Shown in pieces: positions 1 through 5,667 of a stretch of DNA of 9,505 nucleotides. The DNA is taken from positions 1 to 9,505 of the forward strand of contig CALMIH010000018.1 in the NCBI GenBank assembly GCA_937864085.1. The letters run 5' to 3'. The number at the start of each line of letters is the position of its first letter. Positions within the stretch are counted from its first letter, which is position 1. The translations under genes were made by a program, and so were the position numbers. The notes beneath the pieces were generated by a model. It saw only the letters and a program-made list of their open reading frames with translations, ran no database searches and was not told the origin of the DNA. This DNA comes from an uncultured Chloroflexota bacterium. Its GTDB lineage: Bacteria; Chloroflexota; Limnocylindria; Limnocylindrales; Limnocylindraceae.

Positions 1-18
1 CTTCGTCCTAGATCGATA

Positions 19-34
19 GCCGACACTCGTCGGC
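19..34. repeat. Small perfect hairpin (6-bp stem, 4-nt loop)
   Basis: GCCGAC at 19-24 is the exact reverse complement of GTCGGC at 29-34, with ACTC as the loop. No T-run follows on either strand, so it is not a classical intrinsic terminator. It could be the end of a transcript entering from the left or a chance stem. Bases 1-60 show no gene start or end that I can identify. Confidence 0.3.
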
Positions 35-118
35 ACGTGACCACGCACAGAAGAGGCACTCTATTCGTATCGAGCAAGGGGCTTTGACGAATACCGCGTG
101 AAGTGGGACGCTTGGAGT

Positions 119-145
119 AGCCGAATCATCTGATTTGATTCGGCT
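119..145. promoter_or_regulatory. 27-bp inverted repeat just upstream of the FTR1 ribosome binding site; candidate operator or leader hairpin
   Basis: AGCCGAATCA (119-128) and TGATTCGGCT (136-145) are perfect reverse complements around a 7-nt centre, TCTGATT. An alternative, shorter pairing also exists: AATCA at 124-128 can pair with TGATT at 131-135 instead of 136-140. The repeat ends five bases before GGAGG (151-155), so a bound repressor or the folded RNA could block initiation of the whole operon. No T-tract follows, which argues against a terminator. It does not match the usual Fur box or DtxR/IdeR box. A metal- or cofactor-responsive operator is inferred only from its position before an iron permease. 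TTGACG at 84-89 could be a -35 element, but I see no good -10 at the right distance. Confidence 0.5.
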
Positions 146-165
146 GATTAGGAGGGCTTCACGCC

Positions 166-1035
166 GTGGAGAACGTTTTCGGATGGGGGATCAGTGGTTT
201 TCTGACTGGACTTCGTGAGGGTGTCGAGGCGGCGCTCATCGTTGGAATCATCGCCGGATATCTCGTCAAGATTGGACGCTCGGATCGCCTCGGCGTCATC
301 TGGGCTGGCGTCGTGGCCGCGGTTGCCGCCTCAGCGGCGATCGGTGTTGCAGCATTTGTAATCCTTGGCGGGCTTGAGGGAGATACTGAGAAGCTCATTG
401 AAGGCTTCACCTCACTCCTTGCGGTTGTCATCCTTACCTACATGATCTTCTGGATGCGCAAGCAGGCGGTAACCCTCGGAGCAGAGCTCCGCAAGGGGGT
501 TGATCGCGCGATCGCCTCCGCCTCAATCTTCGGACTCGCAGCCCTTGCATTTACCGCGGTCATCCGTGAAGGCATTGAGACGGCACTCTTCCTGCTCGGA
601 CAGACGACCGCTGCGAGCGAAGCTGGAGCCGGCTCATGGGTGGCCGTTGGTGCCCTTATTGGACTCGCGGTTGCGACCCTGATTGGGCTTGCAATCTTCC
701 GCGTTGGCGTGCGACTCAACCTCGGTGCGTTCTTTAACGTCACGGGCGCCGCGCTGGTGGTGATCGCAGCTGGCCTTCTCTCTTACGGAGCACATGAGCT
801 GATTGAGGTTGGACTTCTTCCAGCGATCGTTGCGCCGGTGTACGACCTCTCTGGGGTTCTCCCTCACACAGAGGGGATCGGACAGTTCCTACGCGCAATT
901 GTTGGATACAGCGCAACTCCAGAGTTGAGTGCGCTGCTCTTACAGGTGGGATACCTAGCGTTCGGGCTCTTCTTCTACATCCTGCCAGTGCGCCGCGCAT
1001 CGGCAGCTCGCGCAGCGAGTAGCGCCACCTCCTAA
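166..1035 (+). CDS. FTR1 family iron permease (EfeU-like)
   Basis: This is a polytopic inner-membrane permease of the oxidase-dependent Fe transporter (FTR1/EfeU) family, 289 aa, the usual bacterial length. The two family-defining REGxE motifs are present: REGVE at residues 17-21 and REGIE at 134-138, each inside a hydrophobic helix. In the family their glutamates are thought to carry iron across the membrane. The segment IFWMRKQ (94-100) and the helix ending SYGAHELIEVGLLP (206-219) are also typical. About seven hydrophobic segments are visible. The start is GTG at 166, preceded by GGAGG at 151-155 with 10 nt spacing. No EfeO (cupredoxin/M75) or EfeB (Dyp peroxidase) partner lies nearby. Instead an ABC importer begins 3 nt after the stop, probably in the same transcript. 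Iron as substrate follows from the family and is not shown by the sequence. Confidence 0.93.
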   Translation: MENVFGWGISGFLTGLREGVEAALIVGIIAGYLVKIGRSDRLGVIWAGVVAAVAASAAIGVAAFVILGGLEGDTEKLIEGFTSLLAVVILTYMIFWMRKQAVTLGAELRKGVDRAIASASIFGLAALAFTAVIREGIETALFLLGQTTAASEAGAGSWVAVGALIGLAVATLIGLAIFRVGVRLNLGAFFNVTGAALVVIAAGLLSYGAHELIEVGLLPAIVAPVYDLSGVLPHTEGIGQFLRAIVGYSATPELSALLLQVGYLAFGLFFYILPVRRASAARAASSATS

Positions 1036-1038
1036 CTT

Positions 1039-1791
1039 GTGGCACGTGCGCTCGAACTTCGCCACGTCACACACTCGTTTGATGGGCGAAGGGTTCTTCA
1101 CGGCGCATCGCTACGCTTGGAGGCAGGGGAGTGCGTCGCACTCCTCGGTGCCAACGGAAGCGGCAAGACCACACTCCTTCGCCTAGCCGCCGGCCTGCTG
1201 CAGCCTGACGCGGGTGAGATTTTAGTTTCGGGAACTCCTGCCCTGGCGGGGCGATCGGATATTGGAATCGCCTTTCAAGACTCCCGCCTTCTGAGTTGGC
1301 GCAGTGCGGCGAGGAATGTCGCTCTTCCACTTGAGTTGGCGCACGGTGTGACCGCGGCGGTGCGTGCATCCGCATCAGCTGCGCTCACGCGTGTCAACGC
1401 ACTTGCCCTTGCGGATCGTGCACCAACTGAACTCTCTGGCGGTGAGAGACAGCGCGTGGCGCTTGCACGTGCGCTGGTTCGCGAGCCGGCCCTGCTCCTG
1501 CTTGACGAGCCGTTTGCCGCGCTTGATGCGCCGACGCGAAACCAGTTCAGCGAAGAGCTCCCCGAACTCATTGGTGGTGCCGCCGCGCTCCTTGTGACCC
1601 ACGATGTAGCTGAAGCGCTCTTAGTCGCTGATCGAGTGCTTCTCCTAAACGCCGAGGGAGAGATTGGCGGTGAGTGGAAGGGACTACGGTCACTCCCCGC
1701 GAGCCAGCGCCGAAGCGCGCTCCTTGCGCAGGGTGGCCTTTCGCAGCAGGCGGAGCTACTCGCCGCACTCAGCGGAGTGGTCAATGCGTAG
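1039..1791 (+). CDS. ABC transporter ATP-binding protein (SsuB/TauB/ThiZ-like)
   Basis: This is the cytoplasmic ATPase of an importer, 250 aa. All nucleotide-binding elements are intact: Walker A GANGSGKT (37-44), Q-loop Gln80, signature LSGGERQ (132-138), Walker B LLLLDEP (152-158), D-loop ALD (161-163) and switch His188 in VTHD. The sequence after the Q-loop (DSRLLSWRSAARNVALPLEL) and the LVTHDVAEAL segment are typical of the nitrate/sulfonate/taurine and thiamine-precursor ATPases. The GTG start lies 3 nt after the FTR1 stop and has no recognisable Shine-Dalgarno sequence, so translation probably depends on coupling to the upstream gene. The downstream permease gene overlaps its last 8 nt, which places both proteins in one complex. 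Confidence 0.93.
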   Translation: MARALELRHVTHSFDGRRVLHGASLRLEAGECVALLGANGSGKTTLLRLAAGLLQPDAGEILVSGTPALAGRSDIGIAFQDSRLLSWRSAARNVALPLELAHGVTAAVRASASAALTRVNALALADRAPTELSGGERQRVALARALVREPALLLLDEPFAALDAPTRNQFSEELPELIGGAAALLVTHDVAEALLVADRVLLLNAEGEIGGEWKGLRSLPASQRRSALLAQGGLSQQAELLAALSGVVNA

Positions 1792-2536
1792 TCTTCACCG
1801 GATCCAGCCAGCGCTGATTGGACTTCTCTTCCTTGGGGCATGGGAGGCTGGCGTTCGCGTGAGCGGAGTTGCCACTTTTATTCTGCCGCCCCCCTCACTT
1901 GTGGCGGCACGTTTTGCCCAGGCGTGGGGTGACGGAACGATGATGCGCCACCTTGTCCCAACGGTGATGGAGGTGACGATAGGCGGGCTGCTTGGCGGGA
2001 CGCTCGGCCTTTTGATTGGGATCGGACTCGGCCTTTCCGGTGCGGCTCGACGACTCGCAAGTCCGTATCTTGTCGCTGCACAGTCAACGCCCATCCTGGC
2101 GCTTGGCCCACTCCTCGTTCTTTGGTTCGGACCTGGTGCTACGGCAAAGATCGCGATCTGCGCGCTCATCACCCTCTTCCCTATGGCGATCGCAACCCTG
2201 GTTGCGGTTCGAGACGCAGATCGAGGCCTCCTTGAGCTTGGCCGCTCAATCGGAACTTCCCGCGTCCAGTCACTGCTGTTGATCAGACTTCCGAGTGCGC
2301 GCAACGGCATCTTCGCTGGCGCACGAGTGGCCGCAACGCTTGCAGTTGTCGGTGTGATTGTGGGGGAGTGGCTTGGCGGGAGCGCGGGGCTCGGCATCCT
2401 TCTCAATGTCGCGCGCGGATCTCTCTTCGACACCCCACTCCTCTTCGCCGCACTCCTGCAGATCGCAATCCTTGGTGTGAGCGCGTACGGGCTTGTGCTT
2501 TTTGTAGAACGGCTAACATTGAGGCTGACGCGGTAA
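1784..2536 (+). CDS. ABC transporter permease (SsuC/TauC/ThiX-like)
   Basis: This is the membrane subunit of the importer, 250 aa, of the binding-protein-dependent inner-membrane component family. About six hydrophobic helices are visible. The cytoplasmic EAA loop that docks on the ATPase lies at about 151-171 (ELGRSIGTSRVQSLLLIRLP). The N-terminal FILPPPSLV (32-40) and the EWLGGSAGLG segment (195-204) are characteristic of the SsuC/TauC group. The reading frame stays open upstream to 1664, but the chosen ATG at 1784 has GGAG at 1774-1777 with 6 nt spacing and gives the expected family length. It overlaps the ATPase stop by 8 nt, a coupled arrangement. The binding-protein gene follows after 37 nt. 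Confidence 0.93.
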   Translation: MRSLHRIQPALIGLLFLGAWEAGVRVSGVATFILPPPSLVAARFAQAWGDGTMMRHLVPTVMEVTIGGLLGGTLGLLIGIGLGLSGAARRLASPYLVAAQSTPILALGPLLVLWFGPGATAKIAICALITLFPMAIATLVAVRDADRGLLELGRSIGTSRVQSLLLIRLPSARNGIFAGARVAATLAVVGVIVGEWLGGSAGLGILLNVARGSLFDTPLLFAALLQIAILGVSAYGLVLFVERLTLRLTR

Positions 2537-2573
2537 CACTCGTAACCGCGCGCTGTACGAAGGAGAGAAGCTG

Positions 2574-3617
2574 ATGTTGCCTCGTAAAAATCTCCGCAGC
2601 CTCCGCGCAGGCGCACTCCTACTCGTTGCCGCCACGCTCCTCTCTGCGTGTGGTGGTTCAGCCTCTTCTTCGGCAACACCAACGCAAGGAGTGGAGCGGA
2701 CAGCGCTCAGCGTTGGACTTGGCTACATCCCTGGAGTTCAGTTTGCCCCCTTCTACTTGGCGCAACAGGGCGGCGCGTATGAGGCGGCTGGACTAGATGT
2801 GACGCTACAGAACCAGATCGATCCAGATCTGATTAGCCTGGTTGGGAGTGGCGGGATTGATCTTGCACTCGCCGACGGGACGAGCGTGATCCCTGCCGTC
2901 TCACAGGGGATCCCAGTGCGCTACATCACCACCATCTACGGCATTTTGCCGAACGTCTTGATCGCACGCGCCGATGCGGGGATTACGAGCGCGAGCGACC
3001 TTGCTGCCAAGAAAATTGCGACACCAGGCCAGTACGGATCTGGCTACCTGACGCTGCTCGGTATCCTTGGTGATGCTGGGCTCGAAATTGGCGACGTGCA
3101 GCTTGACCTCTACCCAGATTTTGGACAGACGCAGGCGCTGATCAGCGGTGCCGCTGACGCGGCGACCGGCTTCGCCAATAACGACCTTGTACAGGCTGAA
3201 GCGGCGGGGTTGGAGCTCAGCGTCTTCTACGCCTCTGCCTCCGCTCCGTTTGCTGGCCCTGGACTGATCAGTTCGCCAGCAACGATCAGCGCAAAGGGCG
3301 AGGCGATTCGCGCCTTTATCCGCGTGACCCTTGACGCCATGGAACAGATCGCCGCCAACCCTCAGCTCGGGGTTGACGCTGCGGCGCAGGTTGTCCCAGA
3401 GCTGGTCGCAGATGCTGCGGCGAGCACTCGTGCCCTTGCTGTGATGGAGGCAACAATTAAGATCTGGCGCGGGCCGGTTCAGGTTGCAAACGGTCTCGGT
3501 GCAATCGATCGTGACGGGTGGGGTACCGCAATGAAGTTCCTGCAGGACCTGCCAGGCCAGAACGTTCGTGCTGATCTCACGGTTGACGATCTGATTGACG
3601 AGTCGCTCCTCCCGTAG
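2574..3617 (+). CDS. ABC transporter substrate-binding lipoprotein, NMT1/THI5-like
   Basis: This 347-aa protein is the extracytoplasmic receptor of the importer. A basic N-terminus and a hydrophobic stretch end in the lipobox LLSAC, with the lipidated Cys at 26 followed by a Gly/Ser linker. The mature domain begins ALSVGLGYIPGVQFAPFYLA (44-63) and continues with a GxxxEAAGLDV segment; both are hallmarks of the NMT1/THI5-like/SsuA class. ADGTSVIPAVSQGIPV (100-115) and GFANND (199-204) fit as well. Characterised relatives bind thiamine-pyrimidine precursors (ThiY) or riboflavin (RibY, described from Chloroflexus). The sequence does not decide between these, nor exclude an aliphatic sulfonate or an iron-linked ligand. 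ATG 2574 has AGGAG at 2561-2565 with 8 nt spacing. It is the last gene of the operon; no TPP or FMN riboswitch is visible in front of the operon within the window. Confidence 0.9.
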   Translation: MLPRKNLRSLRAGALLLVAATLLSACGGSASSSATPTQGVERTALSVGLGYIPGVQFAPFYLAQQGGAYEAAGLDVTLQNQIDPDLISLVGSGGIDLALADGTSVIPAVSQGIPVRYITTIYGILPNVLIARADAGITSASDLAAKKIATPGQYGSGYLTLLGILGDAGLEIGDVQLDLYPDFGQTQALISGAADAATGFANNDLVQAEAAGLELSVFYASASAPFAGPGLISSPATISAKGEAIRAFIRVTLDAMEQIAANPQLGVDAAAQVVPELVADAAASTRALAVMEATIKIWRGPVQVANGLGAIDRDGWGTAMKFLQDLPGQNVRADLTVDDLIDESLLP

Positions 3618-3624
3618 GGGAGCG
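3604..3624. terminator. Hairpin between convergent operons, possible bidirectional terminator
   Basis: Bases 3604-3611 pair with 3617-3624 to give an 8-bp stem containing one G-U pair, with a 5-nt loop. The stem overlaps the stop codon of the binding-protein gene and lies 12 nt before the stop of the convergent SCO1664-family gene. No U-tract follows on either strand, so termination could be U-independent or due to Rho. The position between two converging transcripts is the main support. Confidence 0.4.
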
Positions 3625-3636
3625 TACGGAGTAGCT

Positions 3637-4410
3637 CTAGATAAGCGGCCAAGGGAGCGGCGGCCAATCGGGCGAAGGCTCAGGGAAGGTGCCGCGCTCC
3701 AGCAACTCCTCAGCGCGCGCGCGGAGTGCGTCGTGCTCTTCGGAGCTGATCAGCGCTGCAAGGCGTTCGCTCAGTCCGCCAGGTTCGCTGCTGCCAAGTG
3801 CCGTTACGCCAGCACGCAGCGCGCTGCGCTCTGATTCGTTGAGTGGCTCACCGCGCCACTCCCAGAGCACGGTGCGAAGCTTCGGTTCGGTTGAGAAGGT
3901 GACGCCATGGTCAACGCCGAGGTATTGAGTTGCGCTGATCGGGAGGAGGTGACCCGCCTTGCGGTCACCGTTGTTCACGATTGCGTCAAAGAGTACGATC
4001 GGACGAAGTGATGGATCTGCGGCGTTCACCGCCGTAATCGCAACCTCCACGCCAAGGTGCTCGATCCAGAGCTGGACGGCACCCTCACCAGCCGGCCCTT
4101 CGCGAAGGATCGTTGGTGGGACAACGTGCAGGCCGAGTGCCTCACTCACCTCAAAGGCGGCAACCTCGCGTCCAGCAAGCGTCCCTTCTGGGAAGTCCCA
4201 GAGCGGTCGCTCGCCGCGGATCGGCTTGTAGATCACCTGCAGCGCAGGCTCAACGCCTTCGAGTTCACAGAGGAAGGTGGCGTTACTCGCATCGGTGAGC
4301 CGGCCGATCGGGTGAAGCCCGCTCGCGTTACGCATTGCAGCGAGCGCATCGCTCGTGCCGATCGCACCGCCTGGGATCGGCAGCTGCTCCACCGCGTTCG
4401 AGGAGGCCAC
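3637..4410 (-). CDS. SCO1664 family protein, predicted PI3/4-kinase- or HipA-like fold
   Basis: This is a 257-aa member of the uncharacterised SCO1664 family, recognised from YKPIRGERPLWDFPEGTLAG (61-80), FDAIVNNGDRKAGHLL (141-156) and GVDHGVTF (165-172) followed by KLRTVLWEW (177-185). The layout resembles lipid kinase/HipA-type folds: Lys62 may bind ATP phosphate, the 146-151 NNGDRK loop resembles a catalytic loop, and Asp167 in VDHG could hold metal. The kinase role is inferred from this pattern; the substrate is unknown. The GTG start lies 8 nt after the DUF3090 stop and lacks a Shine-Dalgarno sequence, suggesting translational coupling. It is the last gene of the five-gene operon. In actinobacteria it commonly stays next to DUF3090 and the histidine phosphatase, as here. 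Confidence 0.88.
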   Translation of the reverse strand: MASSNAVEQLPIPGGAIGTSDALAAMRNASGLHPIGRLTDASNATFLCELEGVEPALQVIYKPIRGERPLWDFPEGTLAGREVAAFEVSEALGLHVVPPTILREGPAGEGAVQLWIEHLGVEVAITAVNAADPSLRPIVLFDAIVNNGDRKAGHLLPISATQYLGVDHGVTFSTEPKLRTVLWEWRGEPLNESERSALRAGVTALGSSEPGGLSERLAALISSEEHDALRARAEELLERGTFPEPSPDWPPLPWPLI

Positions 4411-4418
4411 GGAGCGCG

Positions 4419-4982
4419 CTAGTTCAGGTAGGCGGCCTTGCGAGCACAGCGATGCCCGGTGGCCTCAAGTGGAACGCCACAGTTCGGGCAGGGTGGGCGA
4501 CCAGCGGCGGCGAGTTGCAGCGACTGTTCAGCAAAGGCGAGGGCCGTGGCAACGGTGAGTGAGACGCGCAGAACGTCTGGGCCGTCTGGAGCATCGTTGA
4601 TTGGCGGGGGCGCATCTGACGCCTCCTCTTCACTCATGTCGTCGCGGAACTCAAGAATGAGGCGGTTCACGGATGGGTCCCAGGCGAGGGCGATCGTGCC
4701 AACGCGGAAGGCGGGATCGACAGGCTCGCTAAGACGAGGCTGGGTGAGCGCGAGCGGCGAGTCAGCCGCTGGGATCTTGAGCGCCGATGAGCCTTCGCCA
4801 AGGTCTTTCAGCATCTCGGCGATACGGCGTGCAAGGATCGCCACCTGGGTCTTCTCAACCACCACGGTTGCGGCTCGGCCACCACCGATCGCCTGCAGAT
4901 GGAAGACGCGTTTTCCAGGCTCGCCAAGCGTGCCTGCAATGAAACGATCTGGTGGATCAAAGGTGAGAATCTTGCGCGCCAT
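4419..4982 (-). CDS. DUF3090 family protein with C-terminal zinc-ribbon-like tail
   Basis: This 187-aa protein matches DUF3090, a family of unknown function. The N-terminal block (RKILTFDPPDRFIAGTLGEPG, then FHLQAIGGGR) is typical. The C-terminus carries PPCPNCGVPLEATGHRCAR (163-181), in which Cys165, Cys168, His177 and Cys179 could bind one metal ion, probably zinc. An acidic, low-complexity stretch at 114-137 (DDMSEEEASDAPPPINDAPDGPD) separates two more regular parts and may be a flexible linker. Its ATG shares one base with the upstream stop (TAATG), and GGAGA lies just before it, so it is translated in step with the histidine phosphatase. The soluble sequence has no signal peptide or membrane segment. 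Function is not known. Confidence 0.9.
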   Translation of the reverse strand: MARKILTFDPPDRFIAGTLGEPGKRVFHLQAIGGGRAATVVVEKTQVAILARRIAEMLKDLGEGSSALKIPAADSPLALTQPRLSEPVDPAFRVGTIALAWDPSVNRLILEFRDDMSEEEASDAPPPINDAPDGPDVLRVSLTVATALAFAEQSLQLAAAGRPPCPNCGVPLEATGHRCARKAAYLN

Positions 4983-5665
4983 TAGTTGTCTCCGCGCAGG
5001 CGACCAAAGAGCGAGCGGCGCTTCTCCTTCGGAGCGAAGAGCGACTCAATACCCGCAGCAGACTCATTCAATCGCAGGATTGTTGGGCGCTCGGAACCGA
5101 AACGGATCACGGTGATGCTGGCAGGATCAATGGCGATTCGCTGGAAGAGATCGAGCGGTGCCCCTGTTGCCTCAGAGACGATCGCCTTGATGATGTCGCC
5201 GTGACTTGCAGCGAGCCAGACATCATCGTCCTTGAAGCGGGCGTCCCATTCACGGATCGCCTCAGTTGCGCGCGTCGCCGCAGCGCGGAGAGACTCGCCG
5301 TCGGGAAATTGCATTGCGGAGGGTTGGCGCTGCACGGTGGACCAGAGCGGATCTTTTGCCAAGACCTTCAGCTCCTTGCCAGTCCACTTCCCGTAGTCCA
5401 CTTCGGTGATTCGCTCTTCAATCTCCACGGAGGGTCGCGCTGAGACGCTGGTGCTACGTGTGGAGCGGATCGCCTCAACCGTCTCAAGGCAGCGCTGCAT
5501 TGGAGAGCTAATGATCCCAGCGAGTGGAATGCTGGAGAGGCGCTCCCCGAGCGCCCTTGCCTCGCGGACGCCCTGCTTGCTGAGCGGGATGCCCGCTTTT
5601 CTGCCGCTGAGGAGGCTCCCCGTCTCCGCGGTGCGTGCATGGCGGACCAGGATGAGTGTCGCCAC
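4982..5665 (-). CDS. Histidine phosphatase superfamily protein (MSMEG_4193-type putative phosphomutase)
   Basis: This 227-aa cytoplasmic protein belongs to the phosphoglycerate mutase-like (branch 1 histidine phosphatase) superfamily. The phosphate pocket is complete: Arg8-His9 in LVRHART, with His9 the expected phospho-acceptor; Arg58 in SSPMQRCLET; Glu88 in TEVDYGKWTGKEL, the likely acid; and His155 in SHGD. The position next to DUF3090 and SCO1664 identifies it as the MSMEG_4193-type member. Substrate is unknown, and the small active site fits phosphatase activity as well as mutase activity. A basic tail (KEKRRSLFGRLRGDN, 213-227) follows the catalytic domain and might bind nucleic acid, membrane or a partner. 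The GTG start lies 2 nt after the phosphofructokinase stop (TGATCGTG), without a clear Shine-Dalgarno sequence. Confidence 0.92.
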   Translation of the reverse strand: MATLILVRHARTAETGSLLSGRKAGIPLSKQGVREARALGERLSSIPLAGIISSPMQRCLETVEAIRSTRSTSVSARPSVEIEERITEVDYGKWTGKELKVLAKDPLWSTVQRQPSAMQFPDGESLRAAATRATEAIREWDARFKDDDVWLAASHGDIIKAIVSEATGAPLDLFQRIAIDPASITVIRFGSERPTILRLNESAAGIESLFAPKEKRRSLFGRLRGDN

Positions 5666-5667
5666 GA

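Noticed and set aside
123..141. Fur box within the 119-145 palindrome
   Set aside because: The inner 19-mer has the right length and symmetry but few matches to GATAATGATAATCATTATC.
1..165. TPP or FMN riboswitch before the transport operon
   Set aside because: I looked for the conserved TPP CUGAGA core and FMN AGGGG-type conserved blocks because of the binding-protein class, but none is present; the only structure is the short palindrome.
1664..1783. Permease start at 1664
   Set aside because: The extra 40 residues overlap the ATPase gene and are charged and Ser-rich, unlike a permease N-terminus; ATG 1784 has GGAG 6 nt upstream.
1795..2682. 295-aa open frame on the minus strand
   Set aside because: It lies opposite the ABC permease and the start of the binding-protein gene; its Arg/Ser/Pro-rich sequence is typical of antisense reading of GC-rich genes and matches no family I know.
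4438..5115. 225-aa open frame on the plus strand
   Set aside because: It is antisense to the DUF3090 and histidine phosphatase genes, whose family motifs are clear; its Ser/Arg-rich composition indicates a shadow frame.
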